From: Candidatus Sumerlaeota bacterium
Lineage (GTDB): Bacteria; Sumerlaeota; Sumerlaeia; JADFCT01
Assembly (NCBI GenBank): GCA_026398575.1
Contig: JAPLSP010000195.1
Coordinates: 1-24,403, forward strand
Direction of reading: 5' to 3'
Length of the DNA: 24,403 bases
Shown piece by piece: positions 5,295-12,459 of the stretch; positions within the stretch are counted from its first letter, which is position 1, and each line of letters begins with the position of its first letter. The position numbers and the translations under genes were made by a program. Under the pieces are notes generated by a model. It was not told the DNA's origin, searched no databases, and was given only the letters and a program-made list of their open reading frames with translations.

Positions 5295-8099
5295 TTATTC
5301 CAGGGTGATTGATTCGATCTCTATGCCGTGCGGCTCGTCGGTGTGGCCAGGAAAAAGCCAGGCGCCGAAGCAAACGTTGACAGCGGACAGGTTTTCGGGA
5401 CGCAGGCTCGCGGGGGTCTTGCCGAGCCGGGTGTCGTCCGCGTTGACCCAATGAGTGAAATATCGCAGCGTTGAGAGCGGGACCCGAATATCCTTCCAAT
5501 CGGTTGTGAGCGGAACGTTTGTTCCCCAGGGCGAATTGTCGCGCTCGATGAGGACGATCTCGATGGCTTTGGTTGCGGATGTGGCGGCGCGCGCGCGCAC
5601 GAGCAGCGTTTGCCGGTGCGACAGATCGTCGCGGCGCGCTTCGAGTTGATCGTCCGCCTCGCAGCGGAAGGATACCGCGCTGGGCGGGAGACTGAATTTA
5701 TCAACCTCGATTCGCAGCGCTTTTCTTCCAGCGCTCATTCCGGTGACAAGACGGCTCCTATGGCCATCCTGCCCATGCGTGCGGACGGAATCGCGGCCAG
5801 CGTCAAAGAGCGCGACGGGAGCGCCGCGCTTTATGATCGCAACCTTCCAGGAAGCCGACGGGAGAGCTAAGGAAGCAAGCAGCGCGACGCCCGGCCCGGA
5901 CTGCGCCATCGCTGCGGCAGAGGCGCTTTCATTAGGCCATTGCGCCTCGAGCGCATAAACCGCCTGTCCGGATTTCAGCCAATCGCCGGGAATTGCGCCC
6001 GAATAGCGATAGGATTGTTCGCGCGCGAGCGTCAGGCGGCGTGAAGATTCGCCGTCCATCGTCTTCAGCGCCACGGTCACGCGCTCGGGATCGCACGGCG
6101 CGGCGACTGCGAACGACACCGGCAGCGCTTTACCCTCCAGCCACTCGCGCGGCGCCTCATGCCAGACCGCCGGCGGCGCCGCTTTTCCCGCGGGCGCATG
6201 GAATTCGCGCAAGCCGATCATGGCGAGCAACTTGGCCTCGCGCCATGCCTCGCTTTTCAGTTCTTCACGCAGCAAAATAAAAACACCCGGACGAATGGGC
6301 AGCCGGCCATCGCGCGCCTGCGCCCGATGCGGGTTGCCTTCATTGAGCGGCTCGGCTGAAAAGCGCGGCCCCAAATCCCGCAACCGGATTTGCATCGGCT
6401 GCTCGCGCCAATAGATGCGCGAAACTTCGCGATTTAGGTCGTCGCGCCCATAGGGGTCATTCACCCAGACGGCATCGGGATAAACTTCCAGCCGCCAGGC
6501 GCCATCGGAAAGCTTTTCAAGGAAGTACGCGCCGGTTCCCTCATATTCAATCAAGGGCGATGATCCGCAGCCGATGACGCGCGTGAGTTTGTCGGGCGCG
6601 GGCGGCTCGGAGCGGGTGGTATTCGAATGAAAGAACTCGCGCTCAGCGATCATCTCGCTCAGGTCTTCTTCATAGCTGACGCGAAAAGGCGCGAAGCGCG
6701 CGCTCTGCGGATAGCGGCCATAATCGCCATGACGCGGCAGGCGGCGGAAGGCCTCGGCGGCGATGAGGAAACTGATCGCCTTGCCGGGCGCATAAACGAG
6801 ATTGAGGTAATGGGTCTGCCAGCCTTTGTTGAAAGCGGCCAGAGGGAGGGGATCGTATTGGAACTGCGCGGCGATCTGCGCGCCGCCTCCGCGAAACGCG
6901 CGCGCCATGGCGGGATACATGTACGAGCCGGGCACGTCGGCGGCGTCGAACTCATAGATGATCTTGGCCTTGGCCGCGAGTTCGGGCGCGCGCATCGTTT
7001 TCGCAGCGCCACCCGCGCTGGGATACTGGTCCACGGACGGAAGACAATCGCGCCGCAGCGCCTTGCCCGCGACAAGCCCCGTTGGATACCAGCCGAAGGT
7101 GGCGCCTTCGATCTTTGCAGCGCCAACGGCGGCCTGGCGATTGCCCCATGCGTTATAGAAGATCGGCTTCCGGCATCCGGTTGCGCGGATCGCATCGGCC
7201 AGGGCGTTGATGTATTCCGTCACCTGCGCGTCGGTCGTTCCCTGCGGATAGAGCGGCTCGTTGATGAGCTCGAAGCAGATCACGCGCGGATCGTCTTTGT
7301 AAGCGATCTTCGTGTAACGATTGACGTGGGAGACAAATTGCGCGAGATAGCGGCGCTGCGGTTCGCGCGCCTTGGGATCGGTCGTCATCTGATGCATGGA
7401 ATAGGAAGTCGAAAATCCCGGGCTTGTATCCAGAACGCCCCACCATGCAATCGGCGTCAGCACCGTATAGATTCCGCGCTCGGCGGCGCGCGCGATGAGA
7501 TAATCGAGCAGGCGCAGATGCTCGTTGTCGAGCAAATTTCCTTCGCGGTCGCTGATCTGGCGATCAAACGTATGCAGCCGCAACGCGCCAAGTCCCATGC
7601 GCGCGAAGTGAGCGACGTCCTCATCAATCACCTTCTCGATGTCCGCATTGATCGCCTTCAGATCGCGATAATTCCAGTGCATCGGCGCATAGTAGTTGAC
7701 GCCGAAGAGCGCGACCTCCGAGTTTGTGTCGTTCCAGCGCAGGACGCCTTGTTCGTCCATGTGGATCAAGCGGGGAGCGAAAGGTTGCGCCGTTAAGTCC
7801 AATATATTGGACGCCAAGATTGCGCTATCAGCCAAAGGCAGATGATGCGCCAAACTTATTTTGCAGGCTTTTGCGGCGATCCAGATGGTAAAATCCGCTA
7901 TCGTCCCTTTCTTCATCGCGGCGCAAACGCGAAACGCGTCTTTCTCCGATGACTCACGTAGCGTCACCTTCATTACTTCGTAGATGCAGATGGTAGGAAC
8001 AATCAAGTTAGCTGTATCGCAGATAATGGGAGCGAAATGCCTGGCATTCGGACCGTCTGTGAAATGCTCAAGCCAACCGGATGAATCCACGACATTCAT
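5295..8099 (-). CDS. in-frame fusion: truncated VapC PIN domain + clan GH-A glycosidase
   Basis: One uninterrupted 934-codon frame holds two unrelated proteins. Residues 1-97 are a VapC ribonuclease: Asp5 (NVVDSSGWLE), Glu41 (CIYEVMKV) and Asp91 (LADSAIL) are three PIN acids. The last beta strands and the fourth acid, normally some 20-25 residues further, are missing. From about residue 107 a glycosidase begins (PRLIHMDEQGVLRW, then VALFGVNYYAP), with a TIM barrel bearing ELINEP (acid/base Glu281) and IIYEFDAAD (nucleophile Glu383), as in GH5-like clan GH-A enzymes. The C-terminal 180 residues look like a beta-sandwich carbohydrate-binding module. The glycosidase has lost its expected signal peptide. 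Internal Met114 has no visible ribosome binding site. A perfect 16-bp palindrome lies at the join. The start overlaps vapB by ATGA. Whether the fusion is expressed or a dead relic cannot be told here. Confidence 0.85.
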   Translation of the reverse strand: MNVVDSSGWLEHFTDGPNARHFAPIICDTANLIVPTICIYEVMKVTLRESSEKDAFRVCAAMKKGTIADFTIWIAAKACKISLAHHLPLADSAILASNILDLTAQPFAPRLIHMDEQGVLRWNDTNSEVALFGVNYYAPMHWNYRDLKAINADIEKVIDEDVAHFARMGLGALRLHTFDRQISDREGNLLDNEHLRLLDYLIARAAERGIYTVLTPIAWWGVLDTSPGFSTSYSMHQMTTDPKAREPQRRYLAQFVSHVNRYTKIAYKDDPRVICFELINEPLYPQGTTDAQVTEYINALADAIRATGCRKPIFYNAWGNRQAAVGAAKIEGATFGWYPTGLVAGKALRRDCLPSVDQYPSAGGAAKTMRAPELAAKAKIIYEFDAADVPGSYMYPAMARAFRGGGAQIAAQFQYDPLPLAAFNKGWQTHYLNLVYAPGKAISFLIAAEAFRRLPRHGDYGRYPQSARFAPFRVSYEEDLSEMIAEREFFHSNTTRSEPPAPDKLTRVIGCGSSPLIEYEGTGAYFLEKLSDGAWRLEVYPDAVWVNDPYGRDDLNREVSRIYWREQPMQIRLRDLGPRFSAEPLNEGNPHRAQARDGRLPIRPGVFILLREELKSEAWREAKLLAMIGLREFHAPAGKAAPPAVWHEAPREWLEGKALPVSFAVAAPCDPERVTVALKTMDGESSRRLTLAREQSYRYSGAIPGDWLKSGQAVYALEAQWPNESASAAAMAQSGPGVALLASLALPSASWKVAIIKRGAPVALFDAGRDSVRTHGQDGHRSRLVTGMSAGRKALRIEVDKFSLPPSAVSFRCEADDQLEARRDDLSHRQTLLVRARAATSATKAIEIVLIERDNSPWGTNVPLTTDWKDIRVPLSTLRYFTHWVNADDTRLGKTPASLRPENLSAVNVCFGAWLFPGHTDEPHGIEIESITLE
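7797..7812. repeat. perfect 16-bp palindrome at PIN/glycosidase junction
   Basis: GTCCAATATATTGGAC is its own reverse complement over all 16 bases. It encodes residues 96-101 of the fusion frame, just after the point where VapC homology stops and before the glycosidase homology starts. It may be a recombination or hairpin-end relic of the event that joined the two genes. Confidence 0.8.
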
Positions 8100-8302
8100 A
8101 AGCGATCATCCTCACGCTCGAAGTCGGTGTTGATTCCTTTGAGAAAGCCCCGCATTTGAGCTAAATCTTCCACAGGAATCATCTCAATTCTTCCGTCGAA
8201 GGCCAGCACCTGCATTTTTTGGCCAGGACGGATATGCATCTCTTCGCGCACCGCGCGCGGAATGACTACTTGATATTTTGGCGAAACGGTAACGGCATCC
8301 AT
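8096..8302 (-). CDS. VapB-type AbrB/SpoVT antitoxin
   Basis: A 68-residue swapped-hairpin AbrB-family protein. MDAVTVSPKYQVVIPRAVRE is the standard DNA-binding half, followed by LRPG-like IRPGQKM and an acidic, flexible C-terminus (EDLAQMRGFLKGINTDFERE) that would wrap the toxin. It ends in ATGA shared with the start of the PIN domain frame, the usual order of a vapBC operon. A GGGAG ribosome binding site sits just upstream of its ATG, and a promoter with repeated AACGAT elements precedes it. The antitoxin is intact although its toxin is truncated and fused to a glycosidase. Confidence 0.92.
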   Translation of the reverse strand: MDAVTVSPKYQVVIPRAVREEMHIRPGQKMQVLAFDGRIEMIPVEDLAQMRGFLKGINTDFEREDDRL

Positions 8303-8352
8303 ATCGTTCTCCCTTCCGTAAAACGATTATGCGAACGATCATTACTTGTCAA
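8303..8352 (-). promoter_or_regulatory. vapB promoter with AACGAT operator-like half-sites
   Basis: On the minus strand TTGACA (8352-8347) is followed after 15 bases by CATAAT (8331-8326), a near-consensus sigma-70 pair with a short spacer. AACGAT occurs twice in direct orientation exactly 12 bases apart (8322-8327 and 8334-8339), and once inverted (ATCGTT, 8303-8308) next to the vapB start. Such half-sites overlapping the -10 element fit autorepression by VapB/VapBC. The promoter now also lies upstream of the glycosidase part of the fused frame. Confidence 0.5.
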
Positions 8353-8364
8353 GGCAATTCCAGC

Positions 8365-8380
8365 GCCCGGATAAACGGGC
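8365..8380. other. small GC hairpin between convergent ends
   Basis: GCCCG (8365-8369) and CGGGC (8376-8380) form a five-pair stem around GATAAA, just past the stop of the minus-strand membrane protein gene. There is no T-run on the minus strand, so terminator function is doubtful. Confidence 0.25.
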
Positions 8381-8389
8381 CCCTAATCG

Positions 8390-9157
8390 CTACTCATCCT
8401 CGCGGACGTGGGGATGCCGCTCGGCGGAATAGAGGATCATCATCTTCTGCCAGATTTTGCGCGACAGGTCGTTGGCCAGCGTTTCGATTTCATTGGCGGC
8501 GTTGAGGACCACCGGATCATTGAAATGCTGGACATAGAGCACAGCCAGTTTGCCGGTCAGCGACAGCATCTCGGTGCAGTAGTCCAGATAGCGAACCAGG
8601 TTGAACGCCGTCATCTCCATTTGCGGCGAGGAGGCCGTCTGGCTTCCCGTAAGCGGCAGGGTCAGGGTGCGGTAGGGGTCCTTGGTCAACTGGTGCATGT
8701 CTATCACGTGCGCCAGGGCGCGCAACTCATGAATCGCATCGAGGGCGCGCCGGCGCTTGATGCGGCCTTCGAGCGTGAAGGCGAAAAACAGGGCGATGGA
8801 GATGAAGATCAGGTCGTTGATGCCGGCGTCTATCATCTGCGCATATTCGGGCAGCGCAAAGCGGCGGGTGGGGGTCTCGACGCCGAAGCATAAAATAATA
8901 AAGAATGCCAGAATCAGAAGAACAAGCGCGCCGATGGCGATCCGCAACAGGATGATGGGCGACTGAATCCATAAGACGCGCGCCTTGGCCTGATGGGCGA
9001 TGCCAACGAGCGTCTGGCAGACGCGGCCAAGCCCCGAGCCGGCGAAACGCTCTTCGATGCGCTGGCGCAATTGCTCGACCGTTTCGATTACCCGGTCGGC
9101 CTCCAAAATTTTGTTTTCGGCGGGCGACTCCATCGGGGGCCTCATGCCATCTTTCAT
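8390..9157 (-). CDS. hypothetical protein with two transmembrane helices
   Basis: A 255-residue protein I cannot assign to a named family. It has a charged, helix-forming N-terminus (about 15-60), two membrane helices (about 66-91 and 110-129) separated by a short loop, and a roughly 125-residue C-terminal part that begins with a basic cluster (GRIKRRR, 131-137) and looks mostly helical. By the positive-inside rule both termini should be cytoplasmic. It is monocistronic between the vapB promoter and a divergent region shared with purM. Three Met codons (1, 5, 9) are possible starts; TGAGG upstream of Met9 is the best ribosome-binding match, so the true protein may be slightly shorter. Confidence 0.75.
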   Translation of the reverse strand: MKDGMRPPMESPAENKILEADRVIETVEQLRQRIEERFAGSGLGRVCQTLVGIAHQAKARVLWIQSPIILLRIAIGALVLLILAFFIILCFGVETPTRRFALPEYAQMIDAGINDLIFISIALFFAFTLEGRIKRRRALDAIHELRALAHVIDMHQLTKDPYRTLTLPLTGSQTASSPQMEMTAFNLVRYLDYCTEMLSLTGKLAVLYVQHFNDPVVLNAANEIETLANDLSRKIWQKMMILYSAERHPHVREDE

Positions 9158-9276
9158 GCAAGCGAACGGTCATCTCGATTCTTAAGAATTAGAGACCAGC
9201 GCTTCAACACATAAAATCGAACATAAATCATCTTGGGAAGATCTTAAGGCTGCGAGTGGATTCCATTGTTCATGCA

Positions 9277-9306
9277 TTGACAAAATAATGTCTGACAAAA
9301 TGATAA
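9277..9306 (+). promoter_or_regulatory. possible purM promoter
   Basis: The 272-base gap between the divergent membrane-protein and purM genes contains TTGACA (9277-9282) and, 18 bases on, TGATAA (9301-9306). The -35 is perfect but the -10 match is weak. The leader to the purM start would be about 115 bases. I see no riboswitch-like fold or other gene in the gap. Confidence 0.3.
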
Positions 9307-9429
9307 ATGAATTTTCAAAGAAGCATCGCTGAGAAAAGGCGCTTTCTTTTTCCATGGCTCCGCTATTATCATGAAGCCGTTCTCAACAATCGTTCCGCGT
9401 CACTTCAAACAAAGCCATTCAGGGCGTGA

Positions 9430-10620
9430 ATGACAATGACTTCCTCTTCTTCCGCATCCCGCTACCAGCAACGCGGCGTATCTTCGACCAAGGAAGACGT
9501 GCATGCCGCCATTGCGAAAACAGACAAGGGCCTTTTCCCCGGCGCCTTCTGCAAGATCGTGCCGGATTTCCTGGGCGACGATCCCGAATACTGCGCCATC
9601 ATGCACGCCGACGGAGCGGGCACGAAGTCCTCGCTCGCTTACCTATATTGGCGCGAGACGGGCGATCCGAGCGTCTTCAAAGGAATCGCGCAGGACGCCA
9701 TCGTCATGAACACGGATGACTTGATGTGCGTCGGCGCGCTGGACGGGATGCTTCTATCGAGTTCCATCGGCCGCAACAAACAGCGCATCCCGGGAGAAGT
9801 CATCAAGGCGATCATTGAGGGAACCGAGGAAGTAGTCGAGATGTTCAACCGCTTCGGGGTCAAGGTGGTTTCGACCGGCGGCGAGACGGCGGACGTGGGC
9901 GACCTTGTGCGCACCATCATCGTGGATTCTACTGTGATGGCGCGGATGCGGCGCGCGGACGTGATTGACAACCAGAACATCCGCCCCGGCGACGCGATTG
10001 TCGGGCTGGCGAGCTTCGGTCAGGCCGCCTACGAAACCGAATATAACAGCGGCATCGGCAGCAACGGCCTGACCTCCGCGCGGCACGATGTCTTTTGCTC
10101 TGACTACGCGGAGAAGTATCCTGAGACGTACGATGACCTGACGCCGAAGAACCTGGTCTATTGCGGAAGATACCGCATCGAAGATCGCGTCGCCGATTTG
10201 CCGATCTCTGTGGGCAAGGCGGTCTTGTCGCCGACGCGCACCTATGCGCCGATTGTGATGGCGCTGCTCAAAGAAATGCGCAGCGCGATCCACGGCATGG
10301 TTCATTGCTCAGGAGGCGGACAAACCAAGTGCCGCAACTTCGGCAGCGGGATTCATTACATCAAAGACAACCTCTTCGATCCGCCGCCCCTCTTCCGCCT
10401 GATTCAGGAGTGCTCGGGCGCGGCCTGGCGCGAGATGTACCAGGTTTTCAACATGGGGCATCGGCTGGAAATTTTTGTTCAGGGCAAGGATGCAGCGCGA
10501 GTGATCGAGGCAGCGCGTTCTTTTGGCGTTGAAGCGCGCGTTGTTGGAAGATGTGATATCAGCCCTGATGGCGCTAACCATATCACGTTGAAAACAGTAT
10601 CAGGAATATACGAATACTGA
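9430..10620 (+). CDS. purM: phosphoribosylformylglycinamidine cyclo-ligase (AIR synthase)
   Basis: A 396-residue PurM, which closes the imidazole ring of FGAM to AIR using ATP in purine synthesis (cytosol). Family signatures are DGAGTKSS (61-68, the ATP-binding DGxGTK), MNTDDL (93-98, the usual MNxNDL/MxxDDL site), GGETADV (150-156), and GSNGLTSARHD (210-220). It is longer than the usual 340-350-residue enzyme and follows the extended form that I associate with Bacteroidota, including the N-terminal SRYQQRGVSSTKEDVH segment. AGGG five bases upstream supports ATG 9430; an ATG two codons later is equally possible. No other purine gene is nearby, and the next gene on the strand is a defence-like ATPase only 14 bases away. 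Confidence 0.93.
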   Translation: MTMTSSSSASRYQQRGVSSTKEDVHAAIAKTDKGLFPGAFCKIVPDFLGDDPEYCAIMHADGAGTKSSLAYLYWRETGDPSVFKGIAQDAIVMNTDDLMCVGALDGMLLSSSIGRNKQRIPGEVIKAIIEGTEEVVEMFNRFGVKVVSTGGETADVGDLVRTIIVDSTVMARMRRADVIDNQNIRPGDAIVGLASFGQAAYETEYNSGIGSNGLTSARHDVFCSDYAEKYPETYDDLTPKNLVYCGRYRIEDRVADLPISVGKAVLSPTRTYAPIVMALLKEMRSAIHGMVHCSGGGQTKCRNFGSGIHYIKDNLFDPPPLFRLIQECSGAAWREMYQVFNMGHRLEIFVQGKDAARVIEAARSFGVEARVVGRCDISPDGANHITLKTVSGIYEY

Positions 10621-10634
10621 AAAGGATTCGTCCA

Positions 10635-11804
10635 ATGAAACCAAAGAACATCCTAAAGAGTTTTCGCGTTCAGAACTTCAAAGCGATTCAGGATAGCCGG
10701 GCCGTCTCGCTGACTCCCTTAACCGTTTTTATCGGCAATAACGGGTCAGGGAAAAGCAGTTTCATAGAAGCAATGGAAACCTATCAAAGCATTGTAATGG
10801 ATGGGCTTGATTCCGCGATGCAAAAATGGTTCGGTTTTGAGCACGTTTGGAATAAGCGCAATATGAAACAGCCAAAAACTAAAGGCAAAAATAGCGTGTC
10901 CCAGGCTTCCATCCGCTTCGCGATGAACGGCCGGGCTGAATGGGGTTCCTATCAGACAGACTTGGCTATTTCCGCAAAGGCCAATTTCAGTAAAATATGG
11001 ATTCAAGAGGAAAATCTCGATTGGCCAAAAGGCTTTATGGGACGCCTGCAGGATGGAAAGGCCATAGTAAAAGACAACAAGGGAAAAATTGTGGGACTTA
11101 GTGAAATCATTGATTCCGATCGCAGCGCCTTACCACGCGCGTTTCGCAACGTGATTGGGGGATGGCAGTTTCTCAGCTTGGCGCCTGATCCAATGGGAAA
11201 ACCATCTGCGAAAAAAATGGCAAGCAATGGGCGGCCTCATTTGAGTCGCGATGGATCGAATCTCGCTCAGTACCTGCTGAACATACGCGAACAAGACAGC
11301 GGCGCATTTGATGACATTGTGGAAACAATGCGGCTTGTGCTTGATTACGCCAAAAGCTTCGAGCCAATTGAGAGCCAGGATATCCAGCGCATGATTCGCA
11401 TCCAAATGCGCGAATCGAATTTTGAGATTCCCGGCTGGCTCCTCTCAACCGGAACCATCCGAATATTAGCTTTGTTGGCGGTGTTGCGCAACCCCATCCC
11501 GCCACCGCTGATCGTCGTGGAGGAAATCGAGAACGGCTTGGATCCGCGTACCATTCACATGATTTTGGATGAAATCCGAGAAGTCGTTCACAGCGGCCAA
11601 AGCCAGGTTATTCTGACGACACATTCGCCCTACCTACTCGATCTGCTGCCGCTTCAAACGCTCATCCTCGTCGAACGCGAGAACGGCGGCGACCCAATAT
11701 TTTGGCGTCCCTCGGATAGCAAAGAAATTGTTGAATGGGCCAGACAATTTGCGCCAGGCCAGCTTTACACCGCAGACCGATTCAAGCGGGAGGTAAAACC
11801 ATGA
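10635..11804 (+). CDS. AAA-family (OLD/SMC-like) ATPase, candidate defence protein
   Basis: A 389-residue ABC/SMC-class ATPase of the AAA_15/AAA_21 type. FRVQNFKAI (9-17) is the typical opening, Walker A is GNNGSGKSS (34-42), a signature-like STGTIRIL follows (271-278), then Walker B PLIVVEEIENGLDP (291-304) and the switch His330 in TTHSPYLL. There is no nuclease domain on this chain, unlike OLD or GajA; the TOPRIM-like function, if any, is in the next gene, which overlaps it by ATGA. This two-gene layout is like AbiL, PARIS or RloAB anti-phage systems. AAAGGA at 10621 serves as ribosome binding site. The 14-base gap to purM means it may use the purM transcript or an internal promoter. Confidence 0.9.
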   Translation: MKPKNILKSFRVQNFKAIQDSRAVSLTPLTVFIGNNGSGKSSFIEAMETYQSIVMDGLDSAMQKWFGFEHVWNKRNMKQPKTKGKNSVSQASIRFAMNGRAEWGSYQTDLAISAKANFSKIWIQEENLDWPKGFMGRLQDGKAIVKDNKGKIVGLSEIIDSDRSALPRAFRNVIGGWQFLSLAPDPMGKPSAKKMASNGRPHLSRDGSNLAQYLLNIREQDSGAFDDIVETMRLVLDYAKSFEPIESQDIQRMIRIQMRESNFEIPGWLLSTGTIRILALLAVLRNPIPPPLIVVEEIENGLDPRTIHMILDEIREVVHSGQSQVILTTHSPYLLDLLPLQTLILVERENGGDPIFWRPSDSKEIVEWARQFAPGQLYTADRFKREVKP

Positions 11805-12409
11805 AAGTCGGCTTTATTGTCGAATGCGGCCCACAAGGCGCTGAAACAAAAGTCATTCCGTTCCTGGCGCGCGCTCTTGCGCCCAAGATCGAGCCGGATG
11901 TAGTTCCCTTGGATAAGAAGCCTATCCTGAAACAGAAATGTGGGAAATGGGCAAAGGCGTTATTGGATGGTGGATGCCGTCGCGTTCTGATTGTTTGGGA
12001 TATGCTACCTGACTGGGGGGAATACGAAGGCAAAGGATGTCAACACGATGATCGTGAGGAAATTGCTACCTCTTTGAAAAACGCAGGGCTCAATCCTGAA
12101 GACAGACGCATTCGATTGATTTGCATCCACAAGATGCTGGAAGCATGGATTATCGCCGATGAGCGCGCCCTTTCCGAGTTTTTGTCTACCGGAGCGCATG
12201 CGGCTGCCGTCAAACGATACAAAAAACCGGAATCCATACCCGATCCCAAGAGCGCGCTAACCAATCTTTTCCGCAGATCAGGGAGGCGTATCCGGCGTTA
12301 TGTGGATCGAGATCATGCGATTAAGATTGTGCAAAAACTGCCAGATCTTGGGAGATTAAACGATTTATCTACTTTCAAGCGGTTCCGTGATAAGCTCACT
12401 CAATTTTAG
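11801..12409 (+). CDS. DUF4276/RloB-like protein, candidate TOPRIM-type effector
   Basis: A 202-residue protein coupled to the ATPase gene (ATGA overlap, GGGAGG just upstream). VGFIVECGPQGAETKV (3-18) resembles the start of TOPRIM-like folds, with Glu8 and Glu15. VLIVWDMLPDW (62-72) gives Asp67 and Asp71 at the end of a strand. HKMLEAWIIAD (110-120) matches the EAW-L-AD block I know from DUF4276 proteins. Together these suggest a metal-dependent nuclease or related effector regulated by the ATPase, as in PARIS (AriB) and AbiL (AbiLii). Activity is inferred, not shown. The C-terminal half (RRSGRRIRR and following) is basic, which would suit nucleic-acid contact. Confidence 0.75.
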   Translation: MKVGFIVECGPQGAETKVIPFLARALAPKIEPDVVPLDKKPILKQKCGKWAKALLDGGCRRVLIVWDMLPDWGEYEGKGCQHDDREEIATSLKNAGLNPEDRRIRLICIHKMLEAWIIADERALSEFLSTGAHAAAVKRYKKPESIPDPKSALTNLFRRSGRRIRRYVDRDHAIKIVQKLPDLGRLNDLSTFKRFRDKLTQF

Positions 12410-12459
12410 GATACCTTCAACATGCGCTGGATTTTTTCCATATATTAAACACCAAGCGA

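Noticed and set aside
6627..7796. 389-codon open frame on the + strand
   Set aside because: It is antisense to the glycosidase barrel, whose motifs (ELINEP, YEFD) are clear on the minus strand; the + product is Arg/Ala-rich with no domain.
9307..9360. Hairpin AGAAA-loop-TTTCT before purM as terminator or attenuator
   Set aside because: The stem is only five A/T-rich pairs and too weak to call.
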